From contig USGG01000014.1 of assembly GCA_900554215.1 (NCBI GenBank), positions 1 to 38,195 of the forward strand: DNA of 38,195 bases. Reading direction: 5' to 3'. Both the position numbers and the translations under genes were made by a program. Origin of the DNA: an uncultured Megasphaera sp. (lineage in GTDB: Bacteria; Bacillota; Negativicutes; Veillonellales; Megasphaeraceae). Below, piece after piece: positions 32,801 through 38,195 of the stretch. The notes under the pieces are model-generated. The model had not been told where the DNA came from. It ran no database searches and saw only the letters and a program-made list of their open reading frames with translations. Every line of letters begins with the position of its first letter. Position 1 is the first letter of the stretch.

Positions 32801-33739
32801 GCCGCTACGGAATCCCAGCTCAATGGCGCAATAGAAGGTGTAATGGAAAGTACCGTCCAGTACGACAAAGTGAAAGATGAAGACGGCAATGTAACGGTTG
32901 ATAAGAGCCATATTACGCTGAACGAAGGCGGTACGACGATTACGAACGTTGCAGCTGGTAAAAACGATATGGATGCCGTGAACTACAGCCAGTTGAAGAA
33001 CGTACAGCAACAAGTTACGAACAATTCGCTGGCAATCAACAACATCGGCAGCAAAGTTGGTGAACTGGACAGCCGTATCGACAAAGTCGGCGCTGGCGCA
33101 GCGGCCTTGGCAGCCCTTCATCCCCTTGATTTTGACCCCGATGACAAATGGGATTTCGCCGCTGGGTATGGTAATTACCGCGGTGAAAGTGCCGTAGCTA
33201 TCGGCGCATTCTACCGTCCGAACGAGGATACCATGTTCAGCGTCGGCGGTACCGTCGGCAACGATGACAACATGGTTAATGCCGGCGTATCCTTCAAGAT
33301 TGGACAAGGTAGCGGTATTTCTACGTCCCGCGTAGCCATGGCGAAGGAAATCAAGGCCATGCGTGATGTCGTTGCTAAGCAGGATGCGCAGATTCAGAAG
33401 CTGACGGCGATGGTTAATGCTCTTGTTGGCGTGCAGGCGGAACCGGATACGACGACTATGTTCCCGGACGTACCGGAAAACCATTGGGCCTATGAAGCCG
33501 TGGCCTCCATGGCGAAGAGCGGCCTGGTCGAAGGCTATCCTGACGGAGAATTCAAGGGCGACCGTACGATGACCCGGTATGAATTTGCCCAGATCATCCA
33601 GAACGCTATCCAGAAAGGCGCGGAAGTCGACGCTCGTCTTGTTCAGGAATTTAAGCCGGAACTGGAATACTTCCACATCGCAACGGTAGCGAAAGACAAA
33701 GATGGCAACCCGACGATTGAACGTGTACGGGCAAACTAA
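29840..33739 (+). CDS. Trimeric autotransporter adhesin (YadA-like) with C-terminal SLH domain
   Basis: The 1299-residue surface protein starts with an extended signal peptide of type V secretion (MNRIYKVIWSKVKHQYVVVS, then a hydrophobic core to about residue 60). A long head follows. Then come stalk repeats with the neck-like motif SNRAATEEQL, an acidic Ser/Gly linker (about 895-910) and a YadA stalk (AGKNDMDAVNYSQLK). The four-strand YadA anchor is near 1090-1160 (ALHPLDFDPDDKWDFAAGYG...AVAIGAFYRPNEDTMFSVGG). After the barrel come a coiled coil (about 1165-1195) and an SLH domain (FPDVPENHWAYEAV...GYPDGEFKGDRTMTRYEFAQII). The SLH would lie in the periplasm and could bind peptidoglycan. GGAGGG precedes the ATG, which overlaps the zinc-finger stop. 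The head is AT-richer than the anchor, suggesting a mosaic. Confidence 0.95.
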   Translation: MNRIYKVIWSKVKHQYVVVSELAHRDGKRSSAASKSVRTLLAVLAVCGMTAFGLGMQDVYAGQGEGVTASAGQYVAIGEASYKDADNYNWWEGYNPNKTYTQNIDGHTYIYTKTEAGNFWVREGYTIKVAHDQRFPGTNEGIDTVIETYKGENADTTGILQSYQNVESNMGVSTLNGKHLQTTTTDMYVGAVNTPTTEITSAGNQFYIYRGSHWVNVGQDNFASNFNYRDVIYDEATGLYTFHGEVVSTENLYSINGNVGVFTTTPGGTEVYTGDVYGWNNEILVTGVDEDGNYVSYWGSENVDPNAPIGNMPMSTLQYKFDVVNDNIEAVAEDNIKQINIGQSGNDGQVNISKTDNGQGGTIGLQTNGTFDEDGNPTGGAMIPGGIKITSEHGNDGKDVRIKFANDAGSFTVDAGSKVVGRTDAGVANEGDTLTSVDINGKNYLLGGGKTYTAGNNINIDDNNVISTTKTTVSADNNFIVDSKEDTQKNVTDYNIKLNNVVTIGSGEGSHPVKIDGVNGQVTGLTNTSLDVDGFGKSNRAATEEQLQAMQTSVTAADKYITGGTIDTTSGTLQLTGTNGLTANVSGLTDYQVTQDGSGYDAESHKLTLNLKDTLNTSNPAQQVTFEGIAGMADVAKATTEVKAGTNVASVDKTEGADGHAVYTVNAKGTTVSADDNFIVDAQENSQTNVTDYNIKLNNVVTIGSGEGSHPVKIDGVNGQVTGLTNTSLDVDGFGESNRAATEEQLKAVSDKVGEVSIEAEKHSTVTGDKENITVIPEEQADGHLNYEVTLHDNLYLSGENDAFVQVLGTAGKINLGGGNNIISIDGALGQISGLSNLTWNPMKNYEGSSLAATESQLHDAFGYLNDKIDSIDITGDDNITVDKSENTSEGSGSGSGSTGEETTGKGPHFDIGLKDDVTLGTTNEDGDVTTSGSLTIKDTSGNTITINQKDETGKGNGLVSGLTNTDWDWNKYGKPVAEGGYAGSTNAATESQLNGAIEGVMESTVQYDKVKDEDGNVTVDKSHITLNEGGTTITNVAAGKNDMDAVNYSQLKNVQQQVTNNSLAINNIGSKVGELDSRIDKVGAGAAALAALHPLDFDPDDKWDFAAGYGNYRGESAVAIGAFYRPNEDTMFSVGGTVGNDDNMVNAGVSFKIGQGSGISTSRVAMAKEIKAMRDVVAKQDAQIQKLTAMVNALVGVQAEPDTTTMFPDVPENHWAYEAVASMAKSGLVEGYPDGEFKGDRTMTRYEFAQIIQNAIQKGAEVDARLVQEFKPELEYFHIATVAKDKDGNPTIERVRAN
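31250..32087 (+). repeat. Duplicated stalk module inside the adhesin, 597-base offset
   Basis: The segment at about 31255-31490 recurs at about 31852-32087. The core (31311-31445 and 31908-32042) differs at only one base that I could find. The offset is 199 codons, so recombination between copies would delete or duplicate modules in frame. Confidence 0.85.
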
Positions 33740-33741
33740 GT

Positions 33742-33870
33742 CCTAACTGACATGGGAAGAGCGCATACCGTGTCAGTCTGGATAGGATGGGTATTGCGCC
33801 TCCCCATGACAGCGCCAGTTAGGCGTTGATTGGGTAAATACGGCTGACAATAAGCCGTATTATATAAAAT
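33742..33870 (+). terminator. Hairpins after the long adhesin gene
   Basis: A large imperfect hairpin pairs CCTAACTG/CAGTTAGG with ATGGG/CCCAT and GCGCA/TGCGC inside (33742-33823). A perfect 9-bp hairpin AATACGGCT/AGCCGTATT (33837-33861) is followed by an A-rich stretch and T5. The second is the better terminator candidate. The rest of the gap to 33970 holds a weak TTGGCA (33901) promoter-like element and the AGGAGGT of the next gene. Confidence 0.55.
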
Positions 33871-33970
33871 TTTTCAGCAGTACATCCGGCATACCGTTTC
33901 TTGGCAGACAAGTTTTATGTTGTCTACAAGACATGGTGCCGGAATGGCTGGCTGATAGGAGGTATTATTT

Positions 33971-35215
33971 ATGAAAATGAGTGAAAAAGCAAGAAGTATG
34001 GCAGCAGTTTTGGCAGTCATGACCTTGACAACTGGGTTCAGCGGTGTGCAGGCAGAACAAGTATCCGTTATGCATGATCATATATTTGGGCCTGATCATA
34101 AAGTACCGGGTTATTATGTTGATAGTGATAAGATGGGAGCGGCTTTGGGTATTGATGGCATGAAGGGAGATCTTGAAGATGTAAAAAAACAGGCCAGTGA
34201 GCTCAAAGACGTAACTGAACAGCATGCTAGTAATATCGAAAGCCTGCAGGGTAAGGTAGAAGAACAAGAAATAGATATAATGAAGGCTCAAGCAGCTGCT
34301 GATACTGCTCAGGCAACGGCTGATACAAATACTGGTAAGATTACAGAACTTCAGGGAACCGTTGCAACAAATAGCCAAGAGATTGATACACTTCATACGA
34401 ACGTAAACAATATAAATAATACGGTTCAGCAACATACGCAGGATATTGGGCAAGTTCAGACGATTGTCGGTGATGGCGTGCTGAGCAATACGAATGCTTC
34501 CAACTTAACGGAAGCTGTGAATCAGAACTATGCTCAGATTAACAACAATACGCAGGCTATCAGCGCATTGGACAGCCGTGTAGATGACCTCGGCGGCGAA
34601 ATCGATCAGGTTGGCGCTATCTCCGCTGCGTTGGCAGGCTTGCATCCCCTCGATTATGACGGCACGGGCTCCAAGTTCCAGCTCTCGGCAGCTATGGGTT
34701 CCTATGACAGCTCGCAGGCAGCCGCTATCGGTGCATTCTATCACTTCAACCGTGACGTCATGATTTCCTTGGGCGGCGCTACATCCTTCGACGGCGACCA
34801 CAAGACAGCCGGCAACTTGGGCGTAACGTTCCGCATTGGCGAAGGCGCATCTGGCAGTGCTGTATCAGACGACGTCATGGCTCGTCTCGAAGCAATGGAT
34901 CAGAAGATCGCAGCTCTCGAACAGGAAAACAAAGACCTGAAGAACGTATTGGGCGCTATCGATACGTCCATGAGCAAGGAATTCCCCGACGTACCGGCTA
35001 ACCATTGGGCATACGAAGCTGTCACGAAATTGGCTGGCAACGACGTCGTAGCAGGCTATCCTGACGGCGAATTCCACGGCGACCGCACCATGACCCGCTA
35101 CGAAATGGCCGAAATCATCTACAAAGCCATGAGCAAAGGCGTACAGGTCGACCAGAAACTGGTAAATGAATTCAAACCGGAAATGGAACAGGTTGCGGCT
35201 AATCAAAACGCATAA
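33971..35215 (+). CDS. Short trimeric autotransporter with coiled-coil stalk and C-terminal SLH domain
   Basis: The 414-residue protein has an ordinary signal peptide (1-28, ending GVQAEQ) rather than the extended form of its neighbour. A short N-terminal region with HDHIFGPDHKVPGYYVDSD precedes a coiled coil (about 58-165). The YadA anchor starts near 217 (ALAGLHPLDYDGTGSKFQLSAAMG...AAAIGAFYHFNRDVMISLGG). A post-barrel coiled coil follows (LEAMDQKIAALEQENKDLKNVL), then an SLH domain (FPDVPANHWAYEAV...GYPDGEFHGDRTMTRYEMAEIIY). The end closely matches the long adhesin. With almost no head, it may serve mainly as an outer-membrane-to-peptidoglycan tether; this is inference. AGGAGGT precedes the ATG and a terminator follows. 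Confidence 0.93.
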   Translation: MKMSEKARSMAAVLAVMTLTTGFSGVQAEQVSVMHDHIFGPDHKVPGYYVDSDKMGAALGIDGMKGDLEDVKKQASELKDVTEQHASNIESLQGKVEEQEIDIMKAQAAADTAQATADTNTGKITELQGTVATNSQEIDTLHTNVNNINNTVQQHTQDIGQVQTIVGDGVLSNTNASNLTEAVNQNYAQINNNTQAISALDSRVDDLGGEIDQVGAISAALAGLHPLDYDGTGSKFQLSAAMGSYDSSQAAAIGAFYHFNRDVMISLGGATSFDGDHKTAGNLGVTFRIGEGASGSAVSDDVMARLEAMDQKIAALEQENKDLKNVLGAIDTSMSKEFPDVPANHWAYEAVTKLAGNDVVAGYPDGEFHGDRTMTRYEMAEIIYKAMSKGVQVDQKLVNEFKPEMEQVAANQNA

Positions 35216-35255
35216 TTCCTATTCATAACTAATGCGCGTTGGCGCAGCATATACG

Positions 35256-35289
35256 AAACGAGTCGGGGGAAACCTCGGCTCGTTTTTTC
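35256..35289 (+). terminator. Terminator after the short autotransporter
   Basis: ACGAGTCGGGG and CCTCGGCTCGT form an 11-bp stem (two G.U pairs) with a GAAA-type loop and a T6 tail. A longer frame starting at 35239 would read through this hairpin and is not credible. Confidence 0.88.
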
Positions 35290-35322
35290 TATCATTTTAT
35301 TCATTTAAAGGAGGAATGTCCT

Positions 35323-35946
35323 ATGAATCAAACCATACGTCAGTGGATTGACAGAGCCCAGCAGGGCGAGGAAGAGGCGGTATTGCTGATATTACAGCAG
35401 TTCCGGCCCTTGATTTGCAAGTACGCCCGGCGGCACCGATATTGCTACGATTCGCTGGAGGAGGCCGTGTCGGTGGCCCAGCTGGCGATTTTGGAATGCG
35501 TCCATGCCTTCGACGTAACTTGCGGCGACGAAGCTCACAAGGCTTTCCGCCGGGCTGTAGACCGGGTGTTTAAACGGGAGAGCCGGCGGTTTAAGGCCTA
35601 TATGGAATCGGTGGAGACGGCCCTTCATATTGACGAGAGCGCCGAGGCATTAGACCTGACGGGCGGTGACGAGCAGGACCCGCACCGGCAAGCCGTGTTG
35701 TCTGAGATACGGGAGCTGGTACGCAAATGCCTGGACAGCTTGACGGAGGAAGAACGACGATTTCTCCGCCTGCGCTATCTTGCCGACCTGACCTACGGCG
35801 ACGTAGCCAAACACTGCGGCCTGTCCCTGTCGCAGGCTCATAAGCTGACGAAGGCAGCTATGGTTAAGTTTCATGGGGCTATGGACTGTCACGACGGTAG
35901 AGAAGGAGAGGTTTATGGATCACTGCGTCCAGACGGGCAGCTGTAG
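35323..35946 (+). CDS. Sigma-70 family RNA polymerase sigma factor
   Basis: The 207-residue protein has a region 2-like part (ILQQFRPLICKYARRHRYCYDSLEEAVSVAQLAILECVHAFD) and a region 4 helix-turn-helix (LDSLTEEERRFLRLRYLADLTYGDVAKHCGLSLSQAHKLTKAAMVKF). It lacks region 1.1 and a long region 3, so it is an alternative or ECF-like/SigH-like factor. AAAGGAGG before ATG 35323 sets the start. It lies directly downstream of the two adhesin genes behind their terminator. Control of those adhesins or of competence is possible but unproven. Confidence 0.88.
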   Translation: MNQTIRQWIDRAQQGEEEAVLLILQQFRPLICKYARRHRYCYDSLEEAVSVAQLAILECVHAFDVTCGDEAHKAFRRAVDRVFKRESRRFKAYMESVETALHIDESAEALDLTGGDEQDPHRQAVLSEIRELVRKCLDSLTEEERRFLRLRYLADLTYGDVAKHCGLSLSQAHKLTKAAMVKFHGAMDCHDGREGEVYGSLRPDGQL

Positions 35947-35989
35947 GCGGCAGGCCACACAATTTAATGATATTTTTTTGAAAAAATCA

Positions 35990-36018
35990 TTGACGAATAG
36001 CTCCTGAAATGATATTAT
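35990..36018 (+). promoter_or_regulatory. Promoter of tRNA-Ser
   Basis: TTGACG (35990-35995) and TATTAT (36013-36018) with a 17-base spacer. The predicted start is about 10 bases before the tRNA. Confidence 0.7.
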
Positions 36019-36034
36019 AATAAAGTATTTGCGT

Positions 36035-36123
36035 GGAGCGGTATCGAAGTGGTCATAACGGGGCTGACTCGAAATCAGTTAGGCCGAAAGGTCTCGTGGG
36101 TTCGAATCCCACCCGCTCCGCCA
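36035..36123 (+). tRNA. tRNA-Ser (anticodon CGA)
   Basis: Acceptor arm GGAGCGG pairs with CCGCTCC. The anticodon arm GCTGA-CTCGAAA-TCAGT puts CGA at 36070-36072. A long variable arm (TAGGCCGAAAGGTCTC) marks a class II tRNA, and the T arm contains GGTTCGAATCC. Discriminator G36120 is followed by encoded CCA (36121-36123). It decodes UCG codons. Confidence 0.97.
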
Positions 36124-36127
36124 GACA

Positions 36128-36177
36128 AGAACCGCGCTGTTAAGCAGAAATGCTTGGCAGTGCGGTTCTTTTTTTTT
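36128..36177 (+). terminator. Terminator after tRNA-Ser
   Basis: AGAACCGC and GCGGTTCT close a hairpin with CTG/CAG and GCA/TGC inside, followed by T8-T9. Confidence 0.9.
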
Positions 36178-36401
36178 GAATGCGAAATGGCAGCCTCCTG
36201 CAATGCAGTTGTCATGATGAGGGATTAAACGGCTGCCAGTTCTTTTTGGTGAGGCCGTGATTTTGCATTTGGATATGCCTTTTAAAGGTAAGGCATCACT
36301 ACGCAATTATGTTTGCTTGAATCGGCGAATGATGGCAGACGAGATATGGGAATGATTCGGAAATGGTTGTGGTTTTGAGTAAAGTCTTGATGAATTGTGT
36401 G
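36178..36401. other. Gap with an inverted repeat and no gene
   Basis: TGGCAGCC (36188-36195) and GGCTGCCA (36231-36238) form an 8-bp inverted repeat followed by GTTCTTTTT, a possible weak terminator. ATGCCTT/AAGGCAT around 36274-36296 is a second small hairpin. I find no credible coding frame. Confidence 0.5.
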
Positions 36402-36447
36402 TTGACTTTCATAAAATAGCACCCTATAATGATATAAAAATATCATT
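36402..36447 (+). promoter_or_regulatory. Promoter with overlapping palindromic operator for the dehydrogenase
   Basis: TTGACT (36402-36407) and TATAAT (36425-36430) are 17 bases apart. AATGATAT (36428-36435) and ATATCATT (36440-36447) form a perfect 8-bp inverted repeat around AAAA that overlaps the -10 and the start site. That is a typical repressor operator position. Confidence 0.75.
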
Positions 36448-36465
36448 CAAAGGGGAGCTGGTAAC

Positions 36466-37557
36466 ATGAATGCTGCTGTGTATCAGGGAATTGGTTCGAT
36501 TACGGTAGAAGTGATAGAAACGCCGCATGCAGGGCCGGGAGAGCTTGTGATTCAGGTAAAATCCTGCGCTATTTGCGGCGGTGACTTGCGTACATTCTGC
36601 CATGGCCATTCGGCAATTGTACCGCCTATTGTTTTGGGGCATGAAGTTGCAGGGACCATTGTGGAAATTGGCGCAGGGATAAGTCAGTACCAGGTTGGCG
36701 ACCGCGTCGTAGTTGCTCCGGGAATTGGATGTGGTCATTGTTCCTATTGTCTGTCAGGGAATCAGCATATGTGCTACCATCGTAAGACAATTGCTCATCA
36801 CTTCAATGGAGGATTTGCGGAATATCTTCGTGTTCCGGCCATTGCTGTACAGGCCGGCAACGTTAACATAATTCCTGAGGAGGTAGACTATCTTAGCGCT
36901 TCTTTAGCGGAGCCGCTGGCCTGCGTTATCAATGGGCAGGAGAGTATGAATATATCTTTAGGGGATACGGTAGCTGTTATTGGCGTCGGCCCCATTGGTC
37001 TGATGCATGCGGAGCTTGCGAGAGCCCAGGGTGCAGGGAAGATTTTTTTAATCAACCGTAGTGAGGAACGGCTGACATCTGCCAAAAAGCTTGGGTATGC
37101 CGGCTACATCAATTCCAGTGAATGTGATGCCGTGCAGGCTGTGCAGGAATTGACCGGCGGATTGGGGGCTAATGTTGTTATCGTAACCGCGGGCAGTGCT
37201 GCGGCTCAGGATATGGGCATTCGCATGGCTAGTAAAATGGGCAGAGTATGTTTTTTTGCAGGATTGCCTAAGGATACGCCGATGCTGACAATGGATGTAA
37301 ATTTCATTCATTACCGGCAAATTACGCTGTATGGTACCTTTTCGTCTGCGCCGCGACATAACATACTGGCCCTGGAAATGATTCGCAGCGGCAAAATACA
37401 TGTGGATTCTATTTTGACGCATGCTGTATCATTAGAGAATATCCTGCGCGGATTTGAATTAGTCCAGCGACGGGCAGGCATGCGAGTCGCTGTCATTCCG
37501 CATCTGGAGCTGGTTCAGGAGGATTTGGCCCGGCATGCAGCTATTCAGGTTGTTTAA
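36466..37557 (+). CDS. Zinc-dependent medium-chain (MDR) alcohol dehydrogenase
   Basis: The 363-residue oxidoreductase has the catalytic zinc site (CAICGGDLRTF, then GHEVAGTI), the structural zinc cluster CGHCSYCLSGNQHMC, and the Rossmann motif VIGVGPIGLMHAELARAQGAGKIFLINRSEER. It resembles the sorbitol/threonine dehydrogenase branch; the substrate cannot be deduced. Cofactor preference is unclear from the NRS segment. AGGGGAG precedes the ATG. It is monocistronic, with its own operator-bearing promoter, which suggests induction by a specific substrate. Confidence 0.93.
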   Translation: MNAAVYQGIGSITVEVIETPHAGPGELVIQVKSCAICGGDLRTFCHGHSAIVPPIVLGHEVAGTIVEIGAGISQYQVGDRVVVAPGIGCGHCSYCLSGNQHMCYHRKTIAHHFNGGFAEYLRVPAIAVQAGNVNIIPEEVDYLSASLAEPLACVINGQESMNISLGDTVAVIGVGPIGLMHAELARAQGAGKIFLINRSEERLTSAKKLGYAGYINSSECDAVQAVQELTGGLGANVVIVTAGSAAAQDMGIRMASKMGRVCFFAGLPKDTPMLTMDVNFIHYRQITLYGTFSSAPRHNILALEMIRSGKIHVDSILTHAVSLENILRGFELVQRRAGMRVAVIPHLELVQEDLARHAAIQVV

Positions 37558-37640
37558 AAAATTATATATGGTGAGTATGCATAACAAAATAAGCCGTATT
37601 CAGATCGTGTATTGATGTGACCCCAAAAAGTTAGACCTTA

Positions 37641-37676
37641 GTAACGAGGTAGTTTTTGCTATCTCGTTACTTTTTT
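37641..37676 (+). terminator. Terminator just inside the IS end
   Basis: GTAACGAGGTAG and CTATCTCGTTAC form a 12-bp stem with one G.U pair and a T6 tail on the + strand. It would stop transcription entering the IS from the dehydrogenase gene and so limit impinging transcription. Confidence 0.8.
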
Positions 37677-38195
37677 ATGCAGCGGACAGGGACAACCTGT
37701 ATTGGACAGGACTCTTCCAGCCAAGTTTTTCTTTGATTCGTTGCTCGTTATAGTATTTGATATACTGTTCGATAGCTGATTTCAATTCTTCGTAACTATA
37801 GTACACGACGCCATAGTACATTTCTTGTTTCAGTAGGCCGAAAAAGTTTTCCATTACAGCATTATCCAGACAGGTGCCTTTCCGGGACATACTTTGAAAA
37901 ATCCGCTCTTGCTTGAGCTTACGGACGTACGCCTTCATTTGGTACGCCCAACCCTGATCGGAATGGAAGGTTCTGCGGTACGGGCAATCCGCCGTGATGC
38001 GGATCGCTTCCGCCTGGGCTTCTAATATATTTTCGGCCGAAGGACGGTTCCCTATTCTATAGCTGAGGATTTCTCCATTGAACATATCCATAAAGGGATC
38101 CAGATACAGCTTATGCTGCGTCAGATGCCCTTGGGCATCCACTTCATAGTATTTAAATTCTGTCGTATCTGTTGTGATTTTCTGATGGGGAACCG
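37675..38195 (-). CDS. IS3-family transposase OrfB, C-terminal part (partial)
   Basis: The frame runs from the right edge to a TAA at 37677-37675 and encodes the rve integrase core of an IS3/IS150-type OrfB. The DDE residues are visible: first Asp in TTDTTEF, second in TFHSDQGWAYQ and Glu in CLDNAVMENFFGLLK. The tail YYNEQRIKEKLGWKSPVQYR is standard. The frame has no internal stop, so this part looks intact. Confidence 0.93.
   Translation of the reverse strand, partial: VPHQKITTDTTEFKYYEVDAQGHLTQHKLYLDPFMDMFNGEILSYRIGNRPSAENILEAQAEAIRITADCPYRRTFHSDQGWAYQMKAYVRKLKQERIFQSMSRKGTCLDNAVMENFFGLLKQEMYYGVVYYSYEELKSAIEQYIKYYNEQRIKEKLGWKSPVQYRLSLSAA

Larger units (their letters stand above)
37613..38195 (-). 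mobile_element. IS3-family insertion sequence, one end (truncated by the window)
   Basis: The terminal sequence TGATGTGACCCCAAAAAG at 37613 resembles IS3-family ends (TG...GACCCCAAAAAGT). The transposase reads inward from beyond the right edge. The other end and any target duplication lie outside the window. Confidence 0.8.

Noticed and set aside
35239..35322. Longer N-terminus for the sigma factor
   Set aside because: It would be translated through a terminator hairpin, whereas ATG 35323 has a strong AAAGGAGG.
36079..36306. Antisense frame overlapping tRNA-Ser
   Set aside because: It covers the tRNA and its terminator, a known artefact.
33837..37600. AAGCCGTATT shared at 33852 and 37591 as an IS-related repeat
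   Set aside because: Only about 10-13 bases match, the first copy is an arm of a hairpin, and the second lies outside the IS end. Most likely chance.

Overview
The window looks like chromosome of a diderm Firmicute of the class Negativicutes, most likely Megasphaera or a close relative; this is inferred from gene content, not from a database search. The supporting signs are a Gram-positive-type replicative polymerase (PolC), Firmicute-style strong Shine-Dalgarno sites and GatCAB, together with outer-membrane trimeric autotransporters that end in S-layer-homology (SLH) domains. Housekeeping genes have GC-rich third positions, while the CRISPR locus and the region before the adhesins are visibly AT-richer.

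Layout. 1-2.45 kb: the end of an unidentified gene, a ComEC-like metallo-beta-lactamase lipoprotein, its DUF3006 partner and an AMIN/Amidase_3 cell-wall amidase. 2.5-3.6 kb: rplU-prp-rpmA behind a consensus promoter. 3.66 kb: an unrecognised 129-aa gene. 4.3-9.95 kb: a complete type II-C CRISPR-Cas locus (tracrRNA, cas9, cas1, cas2, and 12 repeats with 11 spacers). Its cas9 carries a one-base frameshift in a run of seven C. 10.1-13.4 kb: gatCAB. 13.4-18.3 kb: a YjaB-like acetyltransferase, a purine permease divergent from adenine deaminase, and purC. 18.4-27.9 kb: comEA-comEC-holA-vanW-like-polC and then yerC. 27.9-29.3 kb: an unknown gene and an AT-rich, nearly gene-free stretch. 29.1-35.2 kb: a small leader ORF with a nine-G tract, a triple zinc-finger protein coupled by ATGA to a 1299-aa trimeric autotransporter, and a second, shorter autotransporter. 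35.3-38.2 kb: a sigma-70-like factor, tRNA-Ser(CGA), an MDR dehydrogenase with a palindromic operator, and the end of an IS3-family insertion sequence.

How the parts work together. The tracrRNA anti-repeat matches the 36-nt CRISPR repeat along its whole length. Four of its six differences would form G.U pairs, so only two adjacent positions are unpaired. The arrangement resembles Neisseria meningitidis: crRNAs read against the cas operon, and a TATAAT ends every repeat on that strand. The adhesin block holds the most unusual arrangement. In the present nine-G state a 42-codon ORF stops before an intrinsic terminator. One extra G would extend it through the terminator to an ATGA overlap with the zinc-finger gene, which is itself ATGA-coupled to the adhesin. 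This could be a phase-variable attenuator, but it is a hypothesis. Two other gene architectures deserve attention: a PolC that lacks the usual proofreading exonuclease insert, and a ComEC whose C-terminal nuclease-like domain has lost its metal motif while an intact stand-alone version sits 18 kb away.
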